A DNA stretch of 64,000 nt, taken from Torymus aiolomorphi (lineage: Eukaryota; Arthropoda; Insecta; Hymenoptera; Torymidae). Under the pieces are notes generated by a model. The model worked only from the letters and a program-made list of their open reading frames with translations. It was not told the origin of the DNA and did not search any database. Position 1 is the first letter of the stretch. Each line of letters begins with the position of its first letter. Location of the stretch: contig CM070874.1 in NCBI GenBank assembly GCA_036365515.1, positions 49,296,583-49,360,582 of the forward strand, in the 5' to 3' direction. The position numbers and the translations under genes are program-made. This document shows, in pieces, positions 38,009-58,571 of this stretch.

Positions 38009-40868
38009 TTAATCCTCGTCACTATCTTCGTCTATTACAGGATCAATATCTGAAGTAGTAAATAATTCCGAAAGAACTTTCGCTGGTCTAATAATTTTTT
38101 ACTTATATCTGCATTACTGAGATAATATATGACTGCAGCAATGTGAGAACAGGATCCTACAGTTCGTAATCCATTGGCACAGTCACACGCATGGCGTAGG
38201 ATACTGCTGTATCCAATTGAGTTATGTTTGTATTCGATGTAGCATTTGTAAGTCTTACTGTTAATATGCCTGGACCTTATTAATACTTTAATGATATTAG
38301 GTTTGATCTTAATATATTCCAAATTGATATTGTTACTATCATCCATTAACTCAGCCAAATAACATACGGCTTGACCTAATTGATAGGTACCTGAAAAAAA
38401 TATTTTGAGATCTCTTTCAGTCATCTCCGGAAAGTCAATGATTTCTTGGGATATTAGCTTGATCGTAGTAGTGGGCCGTCTAGACCATCTGACTGTCTCA
38501 GCTTTTAATGCTAAAGTATTTTCACTTTGATTAGAATTTAACATTCTTTCGATGATTATACCTTGTAAGCCACCGTCATCTTTATCGCTATTTAAACGCT
38601 TACCAAAAAGGTTGTTGAGAAAACATGCAATTCTATATGCACCAGCTTTTGGTAAAAGTTTATTATCTAATTGCTGGTAAAGAAGCTTATACTTTTTACC
38701 AAGAATACCATGAACAGTCTCTACAACCCGCGTGAAAATATGATATGAGATCTCATATGAGATTGTAAATGAGATCTTAAAACGATCTCAAATGAGATCT
38801 ACATGAGATCTACATGAGATCTCATATGAGATCTCATATGAGATCCTATTACGAATTTCAGACATTATATCTCACATGAGATCTCATATGAGATCTCATC
38901 TGCAATTTTCTATTAAATAAAAAACTTAAGCCGTTAGATCTCATGTGAGATCTCATATGAGATCTCATCTATGATGAAAAGTTTTAAATATTTTTTTATT
39001 TCAATTATACAATTACCATAAATACTATTTGCATGTCTTTAGTTTATTTAATTTAATTTGTCTTATAATCGACGTATCAAAAACAAGGCATGCCTTGTAA
39101 GTTCGACTCTGAAAAAGTCATTGAAGTGATCGACTCTCACAGTCTTATACACTCGAGATTGACAACTTGTTTATATAGGAACAGTCGGCGGGTCGCCACG
39201 TATCGGCGAGTGGCGGTAATAAGGAATGGGTCTGGGTGACAAGCTTAGTAGTTAGTACCGCCACTGTCCGATATGTGGCGACCCGCCGACTGCTCCTATA
39301 AACAAGTTGTCAATGTCGAGTGTATAAAACTGTGAGAGTCGATCACTTCAAGACTTTTCAAGAGTCAAACTTACAAGGCATGCCTTGTTTTTGATACGTC
39401 GATTCAGCGACAAATTAAATTAAATACAGTAAAGACATGCAAATAGTATTTGTATAATTGAAATAAAAAATATTTAAAACTTTTTATCATAGATGAGATC
39501 TCATATGAGATCTCACATGAGATCTAATGGCTTCAGTTTTTTATTTAATAGAAAATTTTAGATGAGATCTCATATGATATCTCACATGAGATATAATTCC
39601 TGAAATTTTTTCATTTAATGGAAAATTGCAGATGAGATCTCATATGAGATCTCATGTGAGATATAATGTCTGAAATTCGTAATAGGATCTCATATGAGAT
39701 CTCATGTAGATCTTATGTGAGATCTTTTTAAGATCTCAATTACAATCTCATATGAGATCTCATATCATATTTTCACGCGGGAACCCATCTCAATTTCGTA
39801 ACGTAACGAGATTCATCCGATTCAGTCGTACTCAAGTTGGGTCTATTTCCCTTTAAGGCATGCATGAGAATCTTAAAGCCAAGACTTTTTAAATAAGGTA
39901 TCACATCCCTAAAACCTCTATCTACAACGCAAACATGACCTTCTCTCATGATAGTTCTTATACCATCTGGATCATCCATTACTTTCTTCATGATGCTTGC
40001 ATCATTTTCTGTGGCTAAATACGGACCAGGGACATCAACAACGAATCCGTCTGTGGTGCAAATAGTGAATGGCTTGACCAAAGGATATTTCTTCTGACCT
40101 GAATATGACTTTCGTTGGTATTCATTATTTTTACTTTTTTGGTGACGTAAGTAAGTTCAAAACAAGCTCATTCGCTAATTTAAACAGTTTTTTGCATAAA
40201 TGGAAGTGTGATCATGTATGAGATCCTCCCTTTTAATACTTTTTACTCCAAAATATTTTGGTAGGACATCTTTTTCAAATGAATTAATTACTGATTGACA
40301 AAAATGTGAAACTTATTTCGTTTTCTATTTCGAAAATAGACGAAATAAAATTATTCGACGATCCAGTTCGTAATTTAAATAAACATACAACCAGAGCTTG
40401 TGTAATGTCTCTAGAATCCGATGATCTCATGGAAACTAATAATTTTCTCAGCTCTTGCAATTGATCAGTCGAAAGACCAGTAAAAGAGAATAATTGTTTT
40501 TCGCTAAGCTCTGATGATTTTTTTTATCGAAAAATATTTCCGAGGCTAAATCTGAAATTTTTTTTAAAAATAAACATATTTCATCTGCAGTTAAAAAACT
40601 CGTGTTACTGTATATCTGTATTAGTTCCAGGTCATCATCAAAAAATCGTTTTTTTATTAAATGCTCCGTACAAACTCGATTGCCATTTGGAATAAAGATT
40701 TGCATTTCTTTGAAACATTGCAGTCTTGCAGTCAATGGTATACGTGTCAAGTTATTTTTGTTTCTATAAACGCAACACACTGTATGAGAAATCATAGTTC
40801 TTTTGAGGGGCAACTCGGTGAAAGGTTTTTCTTTTCTACAGGCGGTAGAAAAAAATGTTGTAATTATC
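38009..40868 (-). pseudogene. DDE_Tnp_4 transposase with SWIM zinc finger, broken
   Basis: The reading pieces, 5' to 3', are about 40868-40320, 40250-39785 and 38733-38009. The first has a Cys/His cluster (CCVYRNK, then GNRVCTEHL). The second has the nuclease core (CTTDGFVVDVPG, then VCVVDRGFRD and TKLRW). The third continues with VETVHGILGKKYKLL and ends with the SWIM pattern CDC...CSH and an acidic tail (DPVIDEDSDED). At least three frame changes are seen: near 40330, near 40150-40190, and at an A-run near 38093-38098. A 1,055-bp fold-back also interrupts it after Trp-Val of TKLRWV. The product would have moved the surrounding element; it is now inactive. Confidence 0.8.
38727..39781. mobile_element. 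1,055-bp fold-back of GAGATCTCAT units
   Basis: The ends are CCCGCGTGAAAATATGATAT and its complement. The outer arms consist of many copies of the self-complementary unit GAGATCTCATAT. The inner arms around GGCATGCCTTGTAAG and TGAAGTGATCGACTCTCAC are unique, and the loop lies near 39215-39255. The flanking transposase sequence shows a two-base duplication (AA on the plus strand) at the insertion site. No coding sequence is present. Confidence 0.9.
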
Positions 40869-41035
40869 AAACATAATTATAAGTTATATATTACAGTAAA
40901 TTTAGTTTGGGGAAGCTAAGTGCCAATGACTTGGCAGCAGTTTTTAATTATATGTTATAGTTAATTAAGTTTGAATAATTACAAAATTTATTGATACAAT
41001 ATTTTATTTTTGTACAGGTTGAAGTTTTCTTGAAA

Positions 41036-44000
41036 ATGGAAACTGACGGCGCGAACATCTGTTTGCTGTGTAATAAAATTGTCAACACCGAGCAGGCTCG
41101 AGTTCTCAAAGAGAAGGCTATAGTAACCTTAATCGATGCAAGTTTAAAGAGTAAGGACAATAAACATAAACAACTCCAAAAGTGTAATACAATAACAATT
41201 CATATTAATTGTCATAGTAATTATGTTAAACATTCAAGTATAAAAGTTGCACAAAAAAAAGCAAGTACTTCAAAAGTAACTGCAAGAAAAAATACTATAT
41301 ATTGCTCTACAGCAGTTTGATTTTATCAAATATTGTTTTTTTTTTTTTGCGGGGAAGAAGCGTCGGACGAGTACAAAGCTAAAAGGGCAAAATATCCTAA
41401 CGCGAAGCTTATGAAGTCAAAATTGTTACTAGCGACACTTTAAAGATCAATATTTTAGAAAAAATTACTTCACGCCATCGAGAAGAGTATAAAGTTTAAA
41501 AAAAACTCATCGAAAACGTAGATTTGGTAAAACGGGGCGCCCGTTACCATGATTTTTGCCTACGAAAATTTTCAATTTTTAGATCGTCTCATCAGTCGAC
41601 CTATGGGTAAAGAGACATCTGACGTTGTGGAGTATATTATCTGTTATTTATGCGAGTTTAGTGATGAAGAGTGCCAATTTTCCATTGCAAGTATTTTAAG
41701 CGAGTACAAAAGAGAAGTTCCTAGAAAATTTGACATAATTCAAAATAAACTAGTAGAATATTTTGGTGACGCAATTTCTGTTTATAAAGTAAAAAATGAT
41801 TTAGTTGTTTGTTTCGCGTTTGTAAGAAATAAGATTCTTTCTGAGGAATGGTACAACAATAAAAACTCAGATGTTCAAGCCGAACGCAAAAGGATTATTG
41901 ATACGGCAGCGGAATTGCTTCTTGAAGATATTACATCGAAGTATTATGATACAGTTAATTATTCTGCGCCTAATCATTTTTTTTTATAATATCAAACATG
42001 ATATACCACCGACGTTACAATCTTTTTTATATATTTTGATGAGAAGTAACAAAAGAAAAAACGAAATGTGAGATAAAAGAGTCATGACACTTTGTCATAT
42101 TATTATATCCTCCGTAAGACCTCGCTCATTTTTATCCCCGACTTTATTGGGTTTGCCGACTATGATATATAAAAAACATGCATTGAAAAATCTCATAGAT
42201 TCTTTAGCTTATCTTGGATTATGTGCCTCATACTATGAAACGCAGCTTTTTGAATCATCCATAGTTTGTCAGCCCGAAAGTTACGATTCAGGTAAAGCTT
42301 ATTTTCAATTTGTGTATGATAATGCTGACCATAACACGTGCACAATAGATGGTCGGAATACTTTTCATGCGATGGGTGGTATTATATGTGCAACTCCTGC
42401 CTCCGAAATATCAAGTAAAATAGAACGCTTAGATCGTATTCCTCCGGCTAATAATGTAGGCGCTTTTGGTTTCGTCCCTCTTCAAAATTTTCAAAGAGGT
42501 GTGCACGCTGGACTTAAAAATATTACGATTGAAGACGTAAGTGTAAACAATCCAATAACGAACAATCATGTAGAGCCGTCAGATTTACTATGATTTTATG
42601 GCAATTATATACGACGAGAAAACTTGAGCGATTGGAATAGTTTTATGGAACAATGCACAAAAATTAAACCTTTCAACGTATCGAAAATAATTCCGGTCCC
42701 ATTCGTAAACGCCCCGCTCAGTAATTATGATACCATTTTTATAGTTTTAATCGAAGCTAACGAAAAATGTATAAGCCAAAATCAAAAACATATTTTCGTT
42801 ACCTTTGATCAACCACTTTATCAAAAAGCTCGTGAAATTGTAGAGTACTGTAAGGGAACTCCAAATGAAAGCAAAATCAATAAAATCGTTGTGAGACTTG
42901 GAGAATTTCATATGCTCATGTCATATCTTGGCGCAGTCGGATATGTGATGGACGGAGTGGATTAAAAGATGCTTTTTGCCAGTTGTACGCTGAAGTTTCA
43001 GCTGAAAAAGCATTAAGTGGCCACGCGTATTCCAGAGTAATCAGAGGACACATTTTAATCCAAAATGCTTTATCACATATCATTTTTTCTACTATTGATC
43101 TATCGGAATCAGAAGTATTTGTTCTAAAGAATTTGCTCAAGTATGTAGGAAAATCGGAATTTCACACGTTGCTTGAACAAAATGATATTGAAGAAATAAG
43201 AAAAAAATTTTGTAGATAAATTAAATTTGATTAAAGAGAACGGACCAACAGCCGAAGTATGGATTCAATATTTTAAAATGATAGATCTTGCAAAACAATT
43301 TATTCAAGCCGAAGGAAGTGGTGACTGGAACATGCACCTCGAGTGTGTACAGAAAATGTTGCCTTATTTCCACGCTAGCGGTCATAATTTGTACGCCAAA
43401 AGTGCCCACTTATATTTGCAAGATATGTACAATCTTGAAAATATAATGGACGTAATAGAGTTTGATAAATTCAGTCGTTTAGGCTACTTTACTATCAGGC
43501 GAGTGGACAAATATCGATCCGGAACGTGGTCTGATATGATCATTGAACAAATGTTGATGAGCCCAATGAAAGTGAGTGGCGGCTTAACACATGGACGCGG
43601 CATAACTGACAGTCATTGTGTAAGTGGGTTTTATCAACGATCGTTTTGATCCAAGTTACAGATACTGTGGAACAATTCTGTAATGTTACTTACGCAACGT
43701 CTGATCAACATGTCGACGCAAGTAATTCTCGTATTAAGAGAGATTTGAACGATTTTAACAAGTTAATAGAATTTTTTCAGAACCACAATCCATTTCCTGT
43801 AACACACAACATAATATCGATTAGTAGTGGGATAATAGGTGACGATAAAATAAACTGCCACAAAGCATACGAGGTAGGTTTAGAATGTATTAAGAAAATT
43901 GTCGGCGGGGACTTTGGATCGATCAAATTAAAAAAAAAGACAAGGTATTATCTTTGAAGACAGTCACTTCATCGATAAAGATAGACGATGAAGTAGTAGC

Positions 44001-45535
44001 GATCGATCCTACATTGTTGTTCCAAAGAATATCTTTAAATATTGAAAACAAATCAGACATGCGAAAATTTTTACAATATGAGCTTGCTCCTTATCCGCTC
44101 CCACTTTTTGACGAGGGTGGTATGCGGAAAGGATGCAAGTCTTCTTTCTATGATAATTTCAGTAAAATCACAGACCTACTACGAAATGAGCAGGATTACT
44201 ATGTAATCGATGGCGGCTTTCTTCTGTATAAAGTTCGTTGGGGTACGAATAATTCCATCGAATTTATACTACAGCACTACGTTAATTACGCTATCAATAA
44301 TTACAGTAGAAACTGTACTATAGTTTTCGATGGTTATCCCGACGGACTTAGTACAAAAAGTACAAAGGCCGCTGATAGGTCGCGGAGAGTAAATAAAAAT
44401 TTGGGCCGTGAAATTGAATTTAACAGACAAACTATTATTTCAATTTCACAGGACAAATTTTTAAGTAAAGACCAAAATAAAAAAAATTTAATTAAATTAT
44501 TGTTCGAACAGTTCGAAAAAGGAAATTGCACAACTTTAGTCGCCGAGGAGGATGCAGATTTTCTCATAGTCACCACGGCGGAAAAATGCAGCCTTACGTG
44601 GAGAACGTGGATCGTTGGAGAAGATATAGATTTACTCGTCATATTAAACAAACACAAACCTTATAACACCATCTACTTTTTAAAAGCCAGCAAAGGAAAT
44701 ATACAGGACAGTATTTACGATAGCAATAGTTTTAAACATTCAACATCACAATATTTGGTCACGTTCATTCACGCTTTCACAGGATGCGACACTACGTCTT
44801 GCTTTTTTAAGCAAGGCAAAAATAAAATTATCAAGATTTTATTAAACGATAGCGGTCTCCAAAAACAGGCTCAATACTTTTACGACCCCAATGCGATGCC
44901 TCAAGGTTTAGCTGCGAGTGCATGTGAAATAGTTAGCCGATTGTATGGAACAAACAAAGCTTACATGAGCAGCGGTATCTAAACTTCCAAAAGTCTGCGC
45001 TAAAAGGTTCCGCAAAACTGGAAAATTTGCCGCCTACTGATGGTGCCACAATGCAGCATGCATTACGCACATACCTCCAAGTGCAGCAGTGGGAAGGTTA
45101 CACCAAAAATACAACGGACTGGGATTGGAAAGAGCGGCTTGATGTTTTACACCCCGTTCCCACACTAGAGCCGCTAATCCCAGACGAAGTACTGTGGAAA
45201 ATTAGCTGTAGATGTGAAACGGGGTGCAAGAAAAAGACGTGCAGCTGCCGAAAGCATGCTTACGATGTTCAACTATATGCTCATCATGCCATGGCGAAAT
45301 CTGCACAAATGCGGAAGACATTGTTATCGATATGGCAGATATCATGCATGATGATGCAGAATATGACGAGCAATTCGAAACCGAATGCGAAGTGCCGTCA
45401 AGTAATAATGAAAATAATACACAAAAAACGAATGATGAAGAAGATGAAGAAGAAGATGAAGAAGTAATAGAAGAACAAAATCAAGAACAGAATGAGTTAG
45501 TATTACGCCCAAGAAAAGCAAAAAACGTAAAATAA
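41036..45535 (+). pseudogene. PIN/FEN-like nuclease and CXC protein of transposon, broken
   Basis: One long gene (about 1,450 codons without lesions) now split into pieces: 41036-41317, 41549-41985, 42084-42590, 42612-42962, 42965-43216, 43206-43646, 43628-43935, 43954-44979 and 45000-45535. It begins with a Cys/His cluster (ICLLCNKIV, later HINCHSNY). The 43954-44979 piece (342 codons) has spaced acidic motifs typical of FEN/XPG or PIN nucleases: VIDGGFLLYK, VFDGYP, VAEEDADFL, VGEDIDLLV, then HAFTGCDTTS in the place of the helix-hairpin region. Next come CRCETGCKKKTCSCRKH, a partial tesmin/TSO1-like CXC motif, and an acidic tail. Frame changes often fall in homopolymers. The assignment rests on motif spacing. 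It may process transposition intermediates, which is inference. Confidence 0.65.
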
Positions 45536-47770
45536 CCATTTAAGTGATATTTAAATCTGCAATAAATGATTTTATAAAAACAAATACATTATTTTTTATT
45601 ATTTCATTAACTAGTAGTAGACACTCCAGCATTTATCCATAACTAATTTATCTTTTATTTATGAAAAAAGGAGAAAAAAGTTAATAAAAATAATTATTGT
45701 TAATTAAGAATGTTAAATAATCTTTTTCGGGGAAATCAGTAGGCCATATGTTAATATTTTCGCGAGCTACTCCAAATAAAAAAAATGAAGTGTTTACGTA
45801 AATTAGTTACCGAGATATCAAAAAAATTTCGAGCGCGTTGGATTTGAAGTTCCTATGCTTAGTTTTTTCGCGGGACACTGTAACCTTCTCCACTTTTCAC
45901 CCGCGCCTTCGTGATTATTTATAACAATGTAATTTTGCAATAAATCTGACGCAATATTTTTTTTTGTGTTAGTACAACTATTAATTCGATTTTTCGCCCC
46001 TGTCTCGTTTCTTAATATTAATAATTAAAGACAGCGATTTAAAAAAAAAAAAAAAATTATCTCGGCTCCCAGAGCACTTAGAAAGTTCGTAGACCGCTTA
46101 AAATTTGTGAAAAAATGCCAGCTTTCCAACGAACCTACTGTCGATTATCTACGACAAATAGTCGAGTCACAATTGCTTTTATTTATAAGAAAAAAAAGAC
46201 TTTTTTATTTTGCGATTTTCAACAATTAAATTTGAAAAAATCGCTTAGTTATTCATTGTTTGTGAAAGTAGAGAGGTTAAACTTTCAAAATCCGTTTGCT
46301 GCATCCTCGTATGACGTCCCACGGCTTGGGAAAACTCACGCAAAAATGACCAAAATGTAAACAATAAATGCAATTATACAAAAACTATTAAATATTTTTA
46401 GCTAAAATTTTAACTGCTTATTAACTACCACAAGAGCCATACTTTAACGAATTATAAAGCACCTAGCAACATTTTTAACACAGTAATAAACAATCGTAAA
46501 AATGGCCTTTTTAAGCGGTTTTTTTCGATTTGCAGATAAACAAATTAACTAAATTTAAATCTTAAGATCGCGTTTTGTAGATCTTTTTAATATCTACAAA
46601 GTTTATCTGGAACTTTTTTCTGTAAAGTCAATAGTTTTTTTGTAGCAGTCAAAAAACTTTTTCCGAGCATTTAATTGGTAATTAAAAATAGCTGCCATGT
46701 TAATTTTTATACTCACTCACCGGATTATTGTTAAGGTCGGGTTACAATTAAGTTGAAAAACAGGTATAAAAAAGGTTAATTTGACTGGCCTAGCTGGCTT
46801 TGCAACAAAAGTTGTACTTAAATATTTGAGAAAAAATTAATAAGTTTTCGATTATCCTTTTAAATAGACTTGCAACTAGCAAGAAATTGTGATGTACTTT
46901 TTTAGTAGCAAGTATTTAAGAAAGTATCATTCTTCATTTTAGATAAACAATATACTCACTGAAACTCGTTTCAATAGGCCCGTTACACTAAAAAAAATAT
47001 AAGGAACAGATGCAGAAATACCATGGGTTAGTATATCTATATATATGAGGAACAACGCTTATTCCTTGCTGTTCCTCGTATATATTGATATACTAACCCA
47101 TGTTATATCTGTATCTGATTCTTATATTGTTTTTAGTGTAACGGGCCTAACGGACCATACTGTTACATATACTAAGCTTTATATTGTTTAAGGCTGAATA
47201 TATACTTTTATGCGGCACTTGACTATCTGCATATCAACTCATAATAATTAATATTGATGCATAGTTACAAATACATACATATGTTCATATGTTTCACGAA
47301 TAATTCTGTAATATGCAGTTTTACACGTTCACACGGAATGCAGTTAAGGCCGCATACACAATCTAGCGCTTTAGAGCGAAATAGACAATTTGAGTTAAAT
47401 AGAATGAAGAAAAGTAACATTTTTTTATTTTATCATATTTTAACACAATTTGTCTATTCCAACTCTTTTTTTTTTATAATTAGACAGCAGAATCGACCGG
47501 AATAGTCGGTTCACTAGCGAAACGACCAAAAAAAAAAACGCACCCCACATGTTGATATTTAATTACTGAACTATTCCAATCTTTTGTTACTTTAAAGCAT
47601 ATTTTTATCATTATAATTATGCAGATAGGTAGTTGAAGTACAGATGAATATACATTTCTATGCGGCACTTGACTATCAGCATATCAACTCATAATAATTA
47701 ATATTGATGCATAGTTACAAATACATATACATGTTCACATGTTTCACGAATAATTTTGTAATATGTAGTT
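45536..47770. other. 3' flank of the nuclease/CXC gene inside the transposon
   Basis: AT-rich, noncoding apart from an unrecognised 81-codon open frame at 46115-46360. It contains the 171-bp MITE and the split direct repeat listed separately. Confidence 0.55.
46977..47147. mobile_element. 171-bp hairpin MITE with TA duplication
   Basis: GGCCCGTTACACTAAAAA at the left is complemented at the right end, with TA directly outside each end. The interior is itself a hairpin around GGTTAGTATATCTATA and GAGGAACA. This is a complete copy of the family seen truncated at 30742-30866, probably moved by a Tc1/mariner-type enzyme. Confidence 0.88.
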
Positions 47771-47775
47771 TCCCT
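47197..47775. repeat. 130-bp direct repeat around a 320-bp insert
   Basis: About 47197-47325 and 47645-47775 are nearly identical; both contain GCGGCACTTGACTATC and GTTTCACGAATAATT. The 320 bp between them is unrelated. The outer right copy continues into the transposon's inverted end, so the arrangement looks like an insertion with flanking duplication or a tandem duplication. Confidence 0.7.
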
Positions 47776-48491
47776 GCGTCTGAAAAAGGCTATATCAGGC
47801 CCTTTGTAGCTACCGACGAAATAATACTCGATTCTAAAAAATTTTTTCATTAAAAAAAATTTTTAGAATATTTTTGTATGTTCTAACATGTATTGAACGA
47901 TCTTCTTTGAGGTTATGTTCCAAAAACATGGTAAAAACACGAAAAAAATGTTTATAATTTAATTTTAAAGCATTATCTGATGCAAAATAGTAGTTCTGAC
48001 AGTAGGATATAAAGATATAGTAAGAAATTGAAAAAAAAAATTGTTTATAAACAATTATTTAGCTATTGGTTTTGAGGTTATGTGCCAAAAACATGGGAAA
48101 AATACTTAAAAAATCGGTTTTCTCGAATTTTGAGTATGTTCCGGCTCGAAAACGCAAGCCAAAAATTACCTACATAACTTAAAAAATCATTGAAAAATTA
48201 AAAAATTTTTCCTGAGTTCAATTTTTATTTAAAAAATCTGAAAAAAATCAGGCTATTTTCTTACTCAAAAACATACATCCGTGAATTTTTTCAGATTTTT
48301 TGAAAGAAAAGGTCGAGGAGAAACAAAATTTTCGAAAAAACATGTTTTTTTAGGTTAGGAGACTTAAATCATCACCTAGGGAGCTGAAAATTGGGCTAAA
48401 GAGATTTTTAATAATGTACTTTCGAATGGTCAATCCCAAATAAAAATCCAGGTGAGTGCCATTTTGACCCTCTTATCCCACTATAGCCTTT

Positions 48492-49712
48492 GATATATTG
48501 TTCTATAATTTAACTAATTGATTCATATTTATTATCAAATATCATGCAATATAAAAAGAAACTCTTGTTTAAAAAATCAACATATTTTATTGACTATTAC
48601 TTACCACAATGGCTCCATGAATATTAAAAAACTTTAAATAAATTTGTGGAAGTTTGCAAACATTGTGTATGAAATAAAAATACATGATATTTCTATTAAA
48701 TTATTTTTGTAAAAACGAAAACAGTTTAATATTTTCAATTACAACGCATGTAGAAGTAAATTAATAAAAAAATATTTAAGTTTACAGATACTAATAATAT
48801 TAAAAAATTATATGGAGGCCTAATAACCAATTTCATATAATTGAGTACATATGTAATTTTTAGAATATCAAGAATGTATTTTTTTGTATGAATTAATGTA
48901 AATGTAGAATTTCAAAAATATATAAATCAAGAAGTACTGTAAAACAAGTATTTGTCAGTATGTAATCCTGTTAATAAGTAAGATCTATAAACAAATTTAT
49001 GTTTAAAATTAGTTTTTTTTAAATTTTATATCAAATATGTAGATAGTGTAAATTTTCATTTTAAAAGTAATAATCTATATCAAAATATTTCGAAAATTGT
49101 CAAAAATTAATTTTAGTCAAATGTTCGAGTAAGAAAATTATGCATTATTGCAAGTACTATCAATGGCTTGGTATACAAAATTCGTGCCCAATGGTAATAA
49201 TACAGGGATTAGAGTTATGGTTTCGATTTCAAAAAGAAGAAACGTTCAATACCGCCAATTTTCATCATCCAGTAAATGCAAAGAAAAAAAGGAGCTACGA
49301 GGCAGTTTTGGGACGAGGTGATCAGCTAACGTTTCAACTGCAACGACAAAACTTTACAGTGAGCAAATTATGTTCACTGTTTTATGTACGCAGACTATCT
49401 AACGAGATTTTTACGTGTACAATATATAGATTCAAAAAATCTACACACGCCTGTAATTTCGAACTGCATAATGTTAATTCTTTTTTGATGGGTCAAAACC
49501 AGAGTGGAAGTTACCGCGAGTTATTTAAGGATATTTATGAGAAGATGTCATGGACGTTCTGAATTGCATTCTAACAACATCGTCACCTTTATCCAAACAA
49601 GTCACTCCGGCAAATTCCTCTCTTTACCCTTATCTGATAGTAGCAGTAAATCACTAACGTAGGATTACATTCTTCTTACGTGACCCACCTAACAGTTTTG
49701 AGAAAGTTGCGC
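48492..49712. other. 3' flank of the PRPP synthetase gene
   Basis: Probably the 3' UTR of the minus-strand gene, then intergenic DNA. An open plus-strand frame of 140 codons (49140-49562) ends about 150 bp from the PRPP synthetase stop. It has no recognisable domain and no splice or promoter support, so it is not called. Confidence 0.5.
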
Positions 49713-57556
<7,844 letters not shown>

Positions 57557-58100
57557 TCTGCTCTGTAGGTAGCCACTAGTGCGAGGCTTATCCAAGTTTG
57601 CGCGTAACAAACTCTTGGCACGCACTGGCTGGGAGACGGGCATCACTGGCTCGGCGACGCACACATAGCAGCGATAGTGCGCGCGGCGGCGGTGGCAGCG
57701 TCGCAGCAGTGCCGGCCAGTCAGCGGGTGCGAGAGAGAGGGCGCGAGGGAGCAGAGAAAAAAGCCCGAGATTATAGAGAGTGGCTGGCCCCGGGAGAATC
57801 GGCCAATCGCCGCGCCCACGGACGTGACGTAACGGTGCCCGGCCTCGGCCAGCTCCGCCTCTTCCGAGCGCGCGCGCCGCCGGATTTTCCTCTGCGAGGC
57901 CCTCTTTTATTTGCAGGAACTGCGCACGCGCGCGTTCGAAATCCGCGGCGGCGGCGCGCGCGCACTCAGCTGATGGCCCGAGAGACGGAGATAGCTGATA
58001 TAGCGGCTCGTCCCGCACCGGAGCATCGAGCAATCGAGTATGGAAATTGGCAAGACGAGATTAACGACTTTTTCCGATAGGCCTGATTCTCGTGCCACAT

Positions 58101-58571
58101 TTCAGACTTCGTAATCCTTATCTTTCTGTGCTTGCATACTCGTTTTACTGACAAATCCTTCTTGAGTTGGCAACTTTTCCTTATGACAATAAAACTACGA
58201 TTCAAGTATAGAAGAAATAGAGCTGATAAATTACGTAATGCACAGTTAGTTACCTTGCCGGCAAATAAGTACTTAGATCACTATCTCGTACCGAATTTCT
58301 AAATTTTTCAACTAATCATCACTGAAATACTTATTACAGAATTCGAAAGAAACTGTAAATTTGTCAAGTTCGTTGTAAATGTATTACCGCAACGGAAACA
58401 GATCCCTCTATTATCTGCGTAGCTCGCACATCACAACCATCTGCCAAATCGCCATATTTACCCCCGCTTTTTCAAAAGAATTTATACATTTTCAAGTTCT
58501 AAAGATTCAACATTATTTTTTACAAATAGAAAAGCAAGAATAAACGAGACGTTATATACTTCCCTATTACA
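58101..58571. other. Upstream flank with no visible gene
   Basis: Ordinary AT-rich DNA between the CpG-rich promoter and the next fold-back. Nothing recognisable is seen. Confidence 0.6.

Larger units (their letters stand above)
36966..48491. mobile_element. 11.5-kb two-gene DNA transposon (ISL2EU/PHIS-like)
   Basis: Inverted ends match at 36966-37752 and about 47770-48491, starting AAAGGCTATAGTGGGATAAG. Inside are a minus-strand DDE/SWIM transposase pseudogene and a plus-strand nuclease/CXC pseudogene, divergent from about 40.9 kb. A DDE_Tnp_4 domain with an N-terminal Cys/His cluster and a C-terminal SWIM finger occurs in many invertebrate transposons; ISL2EU or a relative is the likeliest class but is not proven. 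Later insertions sit at 38727-39781, 46977-47147 and about 47325-47640. No clear target duplication is seen at the outer ends. Confidence 0.75.

Noticed and set aside
38740..39000. Possible CRISPR-like short repeats (GAGATCTCATATG)
   Set aside because: Units are palindromic, unevenly spaced, without unique spacers, and lie in fold-back arms of a eukaryotic genome.
49140..49562. 140-codon plus-strand frame near the PRPP synthetase stop
   Set aside because: No recognisable family, no initiation or splice context, and it lies in the likely 3' UTR of the opposite gene. Conservation in relatives would revive it.
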